A DNA stretch of 64,000 nt from Latrodectus hesperus (Eukaryota; Arthropoda; Arachnida; Araneae; Theridiidae), in assembly GCA_037975125.1 (NCBI GenBank), contig JAJQOW010000014.1, positions 3,435,286 through 3,499,285 of the forward strand. Direction: 5' to 3'. How positions within the stretch are numbered: the first letter of the stretch is position 1; each line of letters starts with the position of its first letter. A program made the position numbers and the translations under genes. Shown piece by piece: positions 17,654-34,309 of the stretch. The notes under the pieces are model-generated. The model saw nothing but the letters and a program-made list of their open reading frames with translations. It had not been told where the DNA came from and did no database searches.

Positions 17654-17900
17654 TTCACAGATGCCGTAATGGAAAATTCGTAATGGAAAAAATGCCGTAA
17701 TGGATGATGTTTTGGAGGATTTTTTTTATGTATTTGGAAACTAAGTTTAGAGGAGACTTATAAGAATTATGCAAAAATTCTATTTTGGAAAGTATCATAT
17801 TTACATAATCGGGCTCGTCACAATACGTCATCTTGGTAACATTTCTTCATCTCTAAAATATTATAAATTTCTTTTACTGAATTTTATGGCATCTGTGCCG
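17654..17900 (+). mobile_element. Inverted-repeat MITE-like element, copy 2
   Basis: About 247 bp in the opposite orientation to copy 1. The left end reads 'cacagatgccgtaa' (from 17656) and the right end 'ttatggcatctgtgccg' (17884-17900), inverse complements matching the copy 1 termini. Shared interior blocks include 'agaattatgcaaaaattctattttgg', described by its key parts 'gcaaaaattctattttgg' and 'acgtcatcttgg.aacatttctt'. The 8 bases outside each end are similar ('aatttttt' and 'aattttta'), which would suit an 8-bp duplication but is weak in AT-rich DNA. Near the left end 'gtaatgga' is locally reiterated three times. Confidence 0.75.
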
Positions 17901-17966
17901 AATTTTTACACATTCCAGCACTGATATTTTACAAAAAATAAAGAAAAACATTGTTTTAAATTCTAG

Positions 17967-18466
17967 NNNNNNNNNNNNNNNNNNNNNNNNNNNNNNNNNN
18001 NNNNNNNNNNNNNNNNNNNNNNNNNNNNNNNNNNNNNNNNNNNNNNNNNNNNNNNNNNNNNNNNNNNNNNNNNNNNNNNNNNNNNNNNNNNNNNNNNNNN
18101 NNNNNNNNNNNNNNNNNNNNNNNNNNNNNNNNNNNNNNNNNNNNNNNNNNNNNNNNNNNNNNNNNNNNNNNNNNNNNNNNNNNNNNNNNNNNNNNNNNNN
18201 NNNNNNNNNNNNNNNNNNNNNNNNNNNNNNNNNNNNNNNNNNNNNNNNNNNNNNNNNNNNNNNNNNNNNNNNNNNNNNNNNNNNNNNNNNNNNNNNNNNN
18301 NNNNNNNNNNNNNNNNNNNNNNNNNNNNNNNNNNNNNNNNNNNNNNNNNNNNNNNNNNNNNNNNNNNNNNNNNNNNNNNNNNNNNNNNNNNNNNNNNNNN
18401 NNNNNNNNNNNNNNNNNNNNNNNNNNNNNNNNNNNNNNNNNNNNNNNNNNNNNNNNNNNNNNNNNN
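17967..18466. other. Assembly gap, 500 N
   Basis: Exactly 500 unknown bases, a conventional fixed-size scaffold gap, so its true length is unknown. It ends in a (TA)n array, suggesting that the assembly broke in simple repeat. Confidence 0.99.
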
Positions 18467-20340
<1,874 letters not shown>

Positions 20341-20545
20341 GTTGTTCAGAAAGTAATTTCGCTTTACCCAACTAGATCAGTTGTTTGCTGGTAAAAACTA
20401 ACCATTTTATGAGTGTGGTATCATGCTAACACCAGAAAGATGGCAAAAGGTATTGGCTTAGAATTGATAATATACAATTCAATATAATATTTATTCGTTA
20501 TTAGTTTTCCATTTTTATAAAAACGAAATAACTTTCCGAACAACC
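20341..20545. mobile_element. Mariner-type MITE
   Basis: About 205 bp bounded by imperfect inverted repeats: 'gttgttcagaaagtaatttc' at 20341-20360, and on the other strand at 20524-20545 a G-G-TTGTTCGGAAAGTTATTTCG end (three or four differences). This wording is typical of mariner termini. TA follows the right end, and TA occurs four bases left of the left end. The interior is too short for a transposase and has no frame, so this is a non-autonomous derivative. Orientation cannot be assigned. Confidence 0.75.
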
Positions 20546-20653
20546 TAATAATTTGAATTATTTAATTAAACAGTGGGAATGAAATATGCATTTTAATTGT
20601 TATGAAAGCTTTCATCCTATTTGCTTCTTCTATGAATTAAACTTCAGACCACC

Positions 20654-20802
<149 letters not shown>

Positions 20803-20952
20803 TAATGCAAGCAAGATTAGATATAGAACTGAAAAATACAAGAATAGACAAAAACATTTATGCTTAGTAATTCATTCAGTGCAAAAGCAGCTAAAATAGA
20901 ATAACTAAAATATAATTAATAGTACATTTTATAAAATTAATAATCAAATATT

Positions 20953-21177
20953 AGATGGAGAATAATACATTGAAAATACAATGAAAATACCAAATGGAGA
21001 ATAATACATTGAAAATACTAAATGGAAAACAATACATTGAAAATACGAAATATGGTAAATATTCGGAAAAATATTCAATATATATCTTAAAATTTCAAAG
21101 AAAATAGAGAACATTACATTGAAAATATGAAATATAGTAAATATTTGGAAAAATTTCAAAGAAAAATATAAAATGGA
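20953..21177. repeat. Nested tandem repeats, 'aatacattgaaaatac' units
   Basis: Three consecutive units of about 28-38 bp carry 'atgga.aa.aatacattga' followed by 'aaatac' (starts near 20953, 20991 and 21019). A longer duplication follows, in which 'cattgaaaatacgaaatatgg' (near 21033) is echoed by 'cattgaaaatatgaaatatag' near 21117, each leading into 'taaatatt.ggaaaa' and 'tttcaaagaaaa'. Copies are imperfect, so the expansion is not recent. Confidence 0.8.
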
Positions 21178-21310
21178 ATGAAGTACCAATATGGCCAGCT
21201 TCGTCTCAAGGTGTGTTGACCACATTGGCACAAAGTATGGCTTTTCTGCAATGGCCCAAGACATTGTCTTAACGAAGCCAGTGAACCCCAAAGCCACTCC
21301 AAAAGCTGAA
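21178..21310 (-). other. Exon-like open segment, identity unknown
   Basis: On the minus strand a G+C-raised segment translates without stop as 'FGVALGFTGFVKTMSWAIAE' then 'KPYFVPMWSTHLETKLAILV'. It is preceded by 'tttcgtttttcag', a good splice acceptor ending near 21307. Composition differs sharply from the repeats on one side and the MITE on the other. Continuation past 21178 runs into the tandem repeat, where the frame stays open only in low-complexity Phe/Ile/Tyr codons. I do not recognise the protein. It may be an orphan exon, a retrocopy fragment or part of a mobile element. Confidence 0.3.
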
Positions 21311-21329
21311 AAACGAAATATCAAGCCAG

Positions 21330-21558
21330 AATAAAAGAAGCAAAATTTAATTTTTGGGCTGTATATCTTATGTATCCGGCAACCTTGTTTTTATTACGTC
21401 ATACATATGGAGACCTTTAAGAATTCTGCAGAAAATTCTATTTTGGTAACCCTGGTATTTACGTTATTGCACACGTCATGATATGTCATCTTGGCAACAT
21501 TTCTTTATTGCCAAAAAAATTCAGAATTTGGCATCATGGATTATACAGTACCTGTACC
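21330..21558 (+). mobile_element. Inverted-repeat MITE-like element, copy 3
   Basis: Same orientation as copy 2 and reverse-complementary to copy 1. Clear shared blocks are 'ggcaaccttgtttttattac' then 'gtcat' (21377-21402), 'attctgcagaaaattctatt', 'gtatttacgttattgcacac' then 'gtcat', and 'catcttggcaacatttcttt'. The right end (21541-21558, 'ttatacagtacctgtacc') matches the family terminus with a few changes. The left end is eroded or truncated near 21330 and no inverted repeat can be seen there. Confidence 0.75.
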
Positions 21559-21560
21559 TA

Positions 21561-24134
21561 TTTTTTTTTAATTTTATACTTTTAAACGATTCCCTTTAAC
21601 GTCAGAATACTTACTGATCAATTTAAATACGTATTGATTGGCTTTTTTTTATCACTTTTCAATTTGATAGACATGGCAATAACTCTAACAATAAAACGTA
21701 ATAGTGGAACAAGCGAAGAAAGTAAGTGTAGATGATAATTCTAACAATGTTGGACAATTGTTTTTATTTTATTTTTAAGGTAAAACAGAAATTGATATGC
21801 ACAATGCTACTTGATTCTTAATTTTATTTTTACCATAATTTAATTCAAATTTTTACATTATTCCATTAATCAAAGACCATTCCAAAATGTTCGCCACCAT
21901 TTTGAATTCAGGCATGGAAACGTCAAACCAAAAGTTTCGACCCACTTCTCAGCCTTCTTGGAATTATTGACGAAATTTCTTTAGTTATAATTTGTTGTAA
22001 TTCATTAATGTTTTTAGGACTTCAGAGAAATATCAATCATGTGTTTGAGATAATTTCCCAAAAATTCTAATGGGATGCGATCTAGTAGCCTGGTGGTTAG
22101 AAGTCTATTGAAATCAAACGGTCATCAATAAGCTAATTAGGAACTTCTATTACTAGTTTCGACGTTTGTGAAGTGGTGTTGTTTCGTTGAAACCAGCGAT
22201 CGTGTATCTCTTTGAAGCAGCAAAATTTTAAAGTTTATTCCTTAAACTTCGGAATTGATATATTGTTTGTGTAAAACAATAATTCCTTCACTCTATTGCT
22301 ATTCAAAATCTTATGAAATAAGTTTTCTGAAATAAAAATTAAAATTTTGAAAGAAGCAGATGATTTTTACACAAATCATTTCCGAGAAATGTTATTAAAA
22401 ATCACTAATGATGTTAAGTGAAATTTATATTTAGAAAATGAATTTTTGAACTTAAAAAGTGAAAAGTTTTTATCTGTACATTAAATATGGACATCTGAAG
22501 TAAATAATGATGTTCAAACATTTGATATATACATTAGTATGCATGTGAATAACTCAAACATAAATGGGTTTTATTTTAAATTGATCGCTTTGTATTTCGC
22601 AGCCATAGATAATAATATACTTTTATCTCATTTTCTTTCAGTTCCAATAATAATAATAATAGTTATAACAATATTTTCAATAATTTAGCCCAATGCTAGA
22701 AAAAATTATACGATTATCTTAATCAGTATTATTAAAAAATCGTTACTTGTTTAAATTGCTACATATAATTAATAATGTGCAATTGTAAATATTTAAAATG
22801 CTTTATTTTCAATGATCTTGAGACACTAGTAATAACAACCCTTAATTTGATCCTGTAATTAAGTACCAAAATAAAATGAAGTTATTAATATAAATTATTT
22901 TTTGCAAGAATCTCGTTTAGTTAGCAACAAAAGAAGATTAATTTCAACGAGTCTGTAATTGATAATTATTAAATTATATTTTTTCCAGTTTATGATGTTC
23001 TTAATATTTTTAAATAGTTCATAGTGATTAAAATAATATTCTTTTTTTAATTATTATAATTAGTTTGTTTGCGCAAGTAGATAATTAATTTATCACTTAA
23101 TTAAAATTGCTAATGGAAAACTTAATTACATTTGTAAGAAAATATTTTCAATTTACTAATTTATGATGATATTAAGTAAATGTTAATATGAAAATTCTAA
23201 TTATTCGAATCAATTTGAGCTCTGTAAATTGCTAATCGCTAGTATCTTACTTTTATTAAACTTGATATTTCACTCATATACTCAGCATATTAAATTTATA
23301 CACTCATGCATTTTATTTTGGCAAATATATATGTGGGGAGAGTATTTTAATTACCAACGTTTACACATGCACATTTAAATAAAAATAAGATGCTTCAAGA
23401 ACAAAAATATTTCATAAAAATAAATGAAATTTTTACATTGCGTATTTTCCCATTTAATCAAATACTAAATTGCGCTTCACTGTAAATGTATTATTAAATA
23501 TTTGTTTCATATATTTTGTTTTATAATATACATTTGTTCTATTATATGTATAAATAATATCCGTATCTGTTAAAATTTCCAATGATTTGAAAAATATTAC
23601 TAACATTGGATAAATCACTGATGTATGACTTATTTTGAATGAGTTCATTTTTAATTCAAAAATTTGTTATTAAAATTAATATAATGATACCTTTTATATT
23701 AAAATTTATTTCAAAAGTTTAGAAAAAACATTCATTTTATTTTGGATTTATATTAAAATGATATTATAAACCATAACTTAGGTAATTTACTGTACAGTTG
23801 TTAAATAGACCGTAAAAAAAATGCAGTGACTGAATGTTTATAATAATTAGTTATTTATTATTTTAGATTCAATTATAATACAAGATTTTTTTAAAAATGT
23901 GTAACATATTAATGCATACTTTTTTCAACGAAATAAAAAAGGGAAAAACTCTTTAACTTATATTTCTTTTCATCATCATATTATCATAAAATTATAAATA
24001 AATTAGTGAATTAAGTTTATAAGATAAATTTATTTGATTCAGATTAGAATTATGTTTTTTTAATAATTAAAACTTTCAATTGATCATATTATTTGCTGAA
24101 ATACTTTTCTGAACACAAACTAACCCAACAAACA
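21561..24134. other. AT-rich DNA with a possible SINE scrap
   Basis: At 22086-22100 'tagcctggtggttag' fits a polymerase III box A as found in tRNA-derived SINEs, but no box B follows at the right distance, so it is at best a decayed fragment. The patch at 21880-21960 is also slightly G+C-raised and unrecognised. No gene seen elsewhere. Confidence 0.5.
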
Positions 24135-24231
24135 CAAGCCTATCGGCATCGTGACGGGCCGATATCGGCAGTATCGGATAAGTGTCGGTATTGGCAAAAA
24201 GATTTCGTAAGGATATCGGTTCCGTATCGGA
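24135..24231. repeat. TATCGG motif cluster
   Basis: Five exact TATCGG hexamers lie within 90 bp (24141, 24163, 24172, 24214 and 24225), plus near-copies 'tgtcggtattgg' at 24183. The pair 'gatatcggcagtatcgg' is echoed 50 bp later by 'gatatcggttccgtatcgg'. 'gccgatatcggc' (24158-24169) is a perfect palindrome. The island is G+C-rich against its surroundings. It may be a short degraded tandem repeat or a cluster of binding sites. Confidence 0.7.
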
Positions 24232-25535
24232 AAGCAACATTAAAAATGTTCTTATTAATAGACTGTCAGAAACAAGTATAGGTTCTTATACGGCTAACTG
24301 CCAGGAAATTGTGAATGTCGTCTGTCGATGCATATTTAATACATTCATTCTGTTTAATTATCCAAAGTTGGATAGAGAAGATGCACTTGCTTTTTCTTGT
24401 ATTACGTTTAAGATTTTTTTCTTTGAAAGCTGTATAGTTATTTTAACTTTTCAAGCCGTTTACATAAAGATGTTTAATATTAAAAATAAATAAGTTCGTT
24501 TTGTAAGTATATTGATATTTTAATTACATTACGATAAAATTTTTAAAGAGAGTTTGCTTGAAATAAAAATAAATATTTTTTAACAAATTTGATTGCAATT
24601 CACTAAACTGATATTTTAAATATTCTTTATTTTCATTATGAAACCTTTGTATCTTTTGACGAACGTGTATGTCATTTTAGTGACAGTTTCGAAGGTCACA
24701 TAAGGTTAAGATGCATTTGTTATAAGGTCACATAAGGTTAAATGCTCATAATAGAGAATAATTATCTATGATGTCTTTTTGGGAAAGACCTCATACTCGT
24801 GACCATCAGGTGATGTGCTCTATACCTGACCCTACCGAAGATTCATTGGTTTCATAAACGGAGGCTGGTGCTTTCAATATAGGTGTACTTTCATTGTTCT
24901 TTCATTTTTGTGACGTGGCATGGAGAGTTGCTCCTCGGTTGTCGACATTGTCAGTCAGTCATGTTCAAAACTGCAACACGACTGTCTGTCTTTAGGGAAA
25001 AGCCTTTAGCAAAAGGAGCAATTGGTAGCCAGAAATGTAGTCTAAAAAAGTTGAAAATCCAAGAATTTTCTCTTGTGAAAATTTTTTATTCATTTTAATT
25101 TTATTCATTTTAATTCATTTTTAATTTATTTTAAAAAAAATAAACGTTTTCCAGCTTTGTTAAAGTGAAGAGCTGTTATATGAGCATAAAATATTACCTT
25201 TTGTAATTCTACAAATTGTTTCCTTGGAGAAGGTATTTCTTAAGAAACCGTTGTATTTATGAATCACTTTTTAAATAACAAATGAAACAATATAAATATG
25301 AAACAGCAGAACAGTAAACGAAATTTTGAATTTTTTTTTGTGCTATTTTTAGATTAAATTCGAAATGCACATATCACTCTAAAATATTTTCGGCTTATTT
25401 TTCATTTTCAGTAATTTTATTACCAAAAAGATTTCATAAAAATATTTCAAAATTAAAAGAAACATTTTATGCAAACCTTAAAAACCATCGTCTGGTATCT
25501 AAAAACATGCTTTGAATATTGAATTTCTGAGAAGT
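24232..25535. other. AT-rich DNA with an unclassified G+C-raised patch
   Basis: At 24690-24750 the motif 'aaggtcacataaggttaa' occurs twice, 32 bp apart. The patch 24770-25050 is G+C-raised. A plus-strand frame there (to about 25098) contains 'FKTATRLSVFREKPLAKG', faintly like the recognition-helix region of Tc1-like transposases, but too degraded to call. At 25080-25130 'ttttattcattttaatt' is reiterated. Confidence 0.4.
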
Positions 25536-29417
<3,882 letters not shown>

Positions 29418-29693
29418 TGTTGTTGTACCAGCATGATTCCCTGTATCTTGGCTCTACCAGTTAGATAAAAGTATCCAGATGGAGTCTTCACAATTTTTAA
29501 AGCAGAAGATCCCCTATAGGGCTGACCCTTCCAGAAGTATCATTTTACTTGGAGGATATTGCAACCACGCCCAGCTTTAACGTGCCCAAGCCGCCATTAG
29601 TAAACATGACTGATTTTCGGTTAAATTGGGATTTGAACTCACTACCTTCCGATAGTAAGAATGACACCCTAATCAACTAGGCAACCGCGGCCC
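29418..29693 (-). mobile_element. tRNA-derived SINE with CAA tail
   Basis: Read on the minus strand, it starts 'gggccgcggttgcctagttg' then 'attaggg', a tRNA-like head with box A. 'gtgagttcaaatccc' follows as box B at about 29623-29637. A body of about 200 bp ends in 'acaacaacaa' at 29418-29427. Head, body and a short CAA tail within 276 bp, bracketed by 13-bp near-identical duplications, are diagnostic of a full-length SINE. The polymerase III promoter looks largely intact, so transcription is possible. Copy divergence cannot be judged because no second copy of this family is in the window. Confidence 0.85.
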
Positions 29694-29730
29694 ATGGCTT
29701 ATTGGTAGGATAAGCCATGGGCCGCGGTTG
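29682..29730. repeat. Perfect 21-bp inverted repeat at SINE 5' junction
   Basis: 29682-29702 and 29710-29730 are exact reverse complements around a 7-base loop (29703-29709). The left arm spans the first 12 bases of the SINE head and 9 bases of the adjoining target-site duplication, so the right arm is an inverted copy of an insertion junction. Confidence 0.95.
29694..29706. repeat. Target-site duplication, right copy
   Basis: 'atggcttattggt', partner of 29405-29417. It overlaps the left arm and loop of the inverted repeat. Confidence 0.55.
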
Positions 29731-32115
29731 TAGGATAACACTATTCAAAACTATAATTTCATCTTCAAGTAGTGCCAATCTTGAACAATAGGACATGACT
29801 ATTCTCTCTCTTGTTTTATGCAAGCACATCTGTTAAGATGGGGGAATTTTCCATTTCTCATTTATCTGACATGTGAATGTGGCCCAAAACATTTGGAGTT
29901 CCTCTGGAAGGCTATTTTTCCTGTAGAGTTTGAAAATGCCCCACAGTAGTATGAGGCTTTTGGATATCTACCACGCTGTGTTAATATTATTTGGTTAAAG
30001 AAACAGATGCGTGAAAACATATTGCAATAATATAACCTATATTTTCGAAATAATTATAATATGTATCAAATGTAATTGTTATGGTACAAACTCTTAGTTG
30101 TTATGTGACAAATTTAATTGTAATTGTAATCAAACAAGTTTGGTGCAATGCATGACATAAAGAATCATTATTTTAGCTTCATTTCCCAAGTAGAGTTTCA
30201 AAGAGCCAATTTTTTTTAAATTTTATAATTTTTTCATGAGGAGAAGGAACAAATATTCTTGTGATGTTTTCTTTCTTTTCCACTGAAATCCGGGCTAAGC
30301 ACTTTGAAAATACATTTCAAATTTCTTAAAGGGCTGCTAATGCTTTCTGGAAATTTAGCAAATGCATTGTTAACTAAATAAATTTGTAAAGATTTAATTG
30401 CAATGTACGCACGAAGTATGGCTTATAACATTATTTATTTAAATATAATATATTGAAATTTGCATTTTTCAAAGTTTTGCCTCATTTAATATATAGGAAA
30501 TAATAAGAGCCTAAAATTAAGGTGTTAAAAGTTTATTTGTATAGAATTAAAAAAAATAATTTAAACATAAATATAGGAAAAGGACAAGTAAATGTTTGAA
30601 AACAAAGTATATGGAAAATAGTGATAAATTCTTACTCTTTTACTCATGGAAACATTAGTTAAGTTGAAAGGTATTTTCAATTTTATATTGACTATCATCA
30701 TTCATTAATGATAAAATACAACGGAAATACTTTTAATGATTTCGTGTATTTCAGAAATATAGGTTTCATTTAAGGAACTGAAATTTGAATCAAAAGAAAC
30801 AATGCTAATTAGTAATGAGTTATAATATAATTAGTAAAATGCAGATGACAAAAAGGTATGTAACTCAGTATTTACTAAATGAATTTTCAAATTAAATGCA
30901 TGTTATAAAATAAATGTGAATTAGAGCAAAAGAAAAAATGAAAACTTAAAAAAATATTTGAAATAAAAATATTTTTAGAACTAGATATTAAAAATTAAAT
31001 AACTTTTTTAAATTTAATAAGGTATGTATAATATTAGAAATGTGTAAAAATAAATCATAGAATGAAAACTTTGATCATAGTAAATGTATGCATTGAATGA
31101 TGTAATTAAAAAAGTTAATTTAAAATAAATTACCATTCATTTTGTGAGCCGCAATTACTTAAATGATTAAAGTTATATTGTTTTGCAGATGATAATATTT
31201 TAAATATTTTATTATTTAGATAAAGAAGCTAATTTAAAATATACCATTTAATTTATCAACTCAAAACATGCCACAATCACACAAAATAAGACACGAGCAA
31301 ACAATTTAAAATATGCCAATTCAAAACTAAAATTGCTGAAATATCAAAATGTATATTATATTAGTTATTTTTTATAATTTGACGTTAATACTCTTTATAT
31401 GATTTACCGAAATAAATTCCATTATATTTTTCCATATCTTTACCAAAAGATATATTCTCTATTGACTAGGTTCTGTCTTCTTATGAATAAATTACTAAAT
31501 AGATTAATAATTGATGTAATTACACCTAATAAATCGTCCAAGAGATAAGAAATGAAAAAAAAATCAAAAACTATTACAAAGATATGAGGGGGGAAACAAT
31601 TCTGTCCATTTAATTACCATCGACAAGCGAGATTGTGATTGGACCGAACAAAGCTTTGATCGATACAAGGTGAATTAGATAATATACAAGTAACCAAGCA
31701 ATAAATAACAGCTCTTTAATGAATGCAACTGTTTTATTGGACTGAGTGTGCTGAAAGAATATTAAGTGTGAGAAATGATTGCATTCATCTGAGTAATGCT
31801 AGACACCGTGTCTTTTTATATTGTCTTACAATAGATGATGATTTTAACAACAGAGAAAGTATTTCTAGCAGTGTTTTAGGGTGTTCCAAATGGAAACAAC
31901 TCAAATGAAACATCTCTCCTTCAAATTAAACCAAACACATAATTTTATGTTTCAATTGATCATTTATATATACATTCGAAATATTTCAGATTATTACATA
32001 TTCGAAAAAAATTTATTCCTCATTCTCTTGATGTCTTAAGTTACAGATCAATTCTTTAAAAGTTTATTAATAATATTTATTTCGAACTTCTCACAATATC
32101 TATTTATAAGCTTTA
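29731..32115. other. AT-rich DNA, no gene seen
   Basis: 29740-29990 is G+C-raised and may continue the unidentified element interrupted by the SINE. 31610-31670 and 31723-31908 are mildly G+C-raised, the latter with a 61-codon plus-strand frame of unknown meaning. No RNA gene or repeat supported. Confidence 0.5.
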
Positions 32116-32499
32116 GAGACTGCAGATAGACTGGCCAAAGAGGACAGAGTGGAAGATATGCCCACTGGTTCATCACTTACATACTAGGAATTTTACTCTA
32201 ATGAAATATCTTGTCTAAATTCAATCAGGCAAATTCCACCCACGCACCAATGGTACTCTGGAACATCTTATGGAAATAAAATGTTACCAAAAATCTCATA
32301 CTGCCTTGGCCAGATTTTCAAGCGGATATCTAAAATATTTGTCGTTTGAAAGTGGTACAAAAAATATCTTACTTTTAAAAAATGCTGTGACCATACAGCC
32401 TCACTGAAACATATTCTGGATTTCGTCGGACTTTTCCAGGAGGATTTATCGTCAAATCCTTTGCTAGTCATCGACTTTCTGCTAGTCAAAACAATTTAG
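32116..32499 (+). pseudogene. Retroelement polyprotein tail (RNase H and C-terminal domain)
   Basis: One frame of 127 codons plus stop, interrupted by in-frame TAG (32185) and TGA (32347) but with no frameshift. It opens with 'ETADRLAKED', the last conserved block of an RNase H domain, where the Asp (codon 32125-32127) is a metal-binding catalytic residue. It then runs through 'IPPTHQWYSG' to 'KKCCDHTASLKHILDFVGLF' and 'LLVIDFL', and ends at TAG 32497-32499. The tail pattern (Cys-x2-Cys, A-S-x-x-HIL, then L-L-V-x-DFL) matches the C-terminus of RNase H-bearing polyproteins common in spider genomes, usually of non-LTR retrotransposons. Reverse transcriptase and endonuclease parts are absent upstream, as in a 5'-truncated insertion. 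Confidence 0.8.
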
Positions 32500-33274
32500 A
32501 ATCGATCTGACAAATGATAGATCTTTAAAGAGGATAAGCCACACACACAAAAACATAAAATTTAGAGATACAAGGCTTCAATTTGTGTACTTTGAAGTAG
32601 ATGAAACTATGCGAACCATTTAAGATTTTTGAAGCTTGAATGAAATTTAATAATTTTAGATCGACATAAGATAATTAGAATGCCTTGTTATATCTTCACT
32701 GTTATTATAATTTTTTTAATGTAATCATCAGATTTGTCTATAAGATTACTTGTAAAGATAAACCTTACTTGATCAATTTCACCATTGTCTTCCTCCATTT
32801 TGTCCAGAGCAGCTCACAATTTAATAATTGACCATTTATTTTCCATAGCTTTAGTAAAGCAGAAACAAAATATATGAAAAAAATAATCTGAAAACAAATA
32901 TGAAATCTCAGTCATTTTCTAAATAATTAAACTTCACATAAAAACGCAAAACATCAAAAATTAAATTATTCATGTTAGTGACATGTGGAACTTGTGGAAA
33001 AAGTTTTTTGTTACACACAGTTAACAATAAAGCAAAATAGAGTTTGACTTCTAATCTTAAGGATCTTAAGGACTTAAGGATCATAATTAAAACAAATAGT
33101 AGATAAGAAATTTAATTAGAAGCACGTTATTCTTGAACTATGTGTTTCTGACCTTTCCAATTCTAAAAGTATTAATATAAATAAATAAAATATGAAGGAT
33201 TAATTTCAAATTTACATGATCTCTATTAGGTTTCAAAAAGAAATTTCTAAATGGTTTTATGAGGTGAGAAAAAA

Positions 33275-33278
<4 letters not shown>
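32500..33278. other. AT-rich DNA, no gene seen
   Basis: A micro-repeat of 'cttaagga' lies at 33056-33082. Nothing else is supported. Confidence 0.65.

Positions 33279-33326
<48 letters not shown>
33279..33326. repeat. (TA)n microsatellite, short
   Basis: About 48 bp of TA units. Confidence 0.95.
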
Positions 33327-33330
<4 letters not shown>

Positions 33331-34057
33331 CTTATTGGTACTAGGATTACAATTACACAATTTAGATAAATTAAAGTTTTTAACTTATTTATCAATGATT
33401 TCAAAATTTGAAATCTTACAAATTTTTTAACAGCAAAAAAAATTATTTTAAAAATTTACAAAGAATAATACAGATGTTAGAGTAAAAAATGAGGAAAATA
33501 CACTGAATAATAGATATTATTAATACACGTAATAAGCTATTTATTTAAAAATGCGTGGTGGATTTTCAAAAAATGGAGAATATTAGATAATGACTAATTG
33601 ATCTATAAATTTAGGTATTCAAAATTTGGAAATTAATGTAAATATATAACACTTAGAAATGTTAGTGCTGAAATTATATATTATATTTAAAAGTTTATTC
33701 TATTTTCATGTGGTTATTCATCAAATTTTACTGAAAATACCATTTTTATCAATTGTGAGGCAAAATTTTTTAAAAGTTTTGAAATTTTACTATATTAAAT
33801 AAAATAATTAAATGTAAATATTTTATTTTCTGATATTCATATATGATAATTTTGTGTAAAGGTTGTCATAGATAAAAGTCACCATTTTCATTTCTAACTT
33901 TAATTTATTTTATGAAAGTTAAATTTTTTAATATAGCTCTAGTATAATATTTCATTTTTTGAAATTACCAAATGTATGATATGTTTAGAGATTTCAATAA
34001 AATGAAATATTTTTAATATTCTTCTAAATGGACCTTAAAATTTTTAAAATTTGATTA
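33327..34057. other. AT-rich DNA, no gene seen
   Basis: Featureless. 34046-34057 ('aaaatttgatta') is the likely left target-site duplication of the following SINE, with partner 'aaaattgatta' at 34309-34319. Confidence 0.6.
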
Positions 34058-34308
34058 AACTAAACTTAGAGATACGACATACCATATGGAAGCCAAGGCC
34101 TATTTACAGCAGTCAAACCTGTTTTCATGACCCTGGTTTTCAAAAGCGTGAAGCACATGCTCCAATTATGTGGTCAGCCTAAAAAAAACCCTAGTGTGTA
34201 GTTCCCAGCCAGGCTTGGTATTCAATTTTATTGACTCATTAATACCTTATCCAATCAGAGGATCGAACCCAGTAACTGTGGCACTAACACATAACCGTGG
34301 GGCTTCTC
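34058..34308 (-). mobile_element. tRNA-derived SINE, copy with head
   Basis: On the minus strand the head reads 'gccccacggttatgtgttag' then 'tgcc', with a degenerate box A. Box B 'gggttcgatcc' is perfect at about 34259-34269. The body then shares ordered blocks with 4359-4542 (see that entry). Flanking 'aaaatttgatta' and 'aaaattgatta' are a probable target-site duplication with a one-base indel. It is the most complete member of this family in the window and shows that the 4.4 kb copy lost its 5' part. Confidence 0.8.
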
Positions 34309-34309
34309 A

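Noticed and set aside
31723..31908. 61-codon frame starting MQLFYWTECAERIL
   Set aside because: No motif, no splice signals in phase, length not exceptional.
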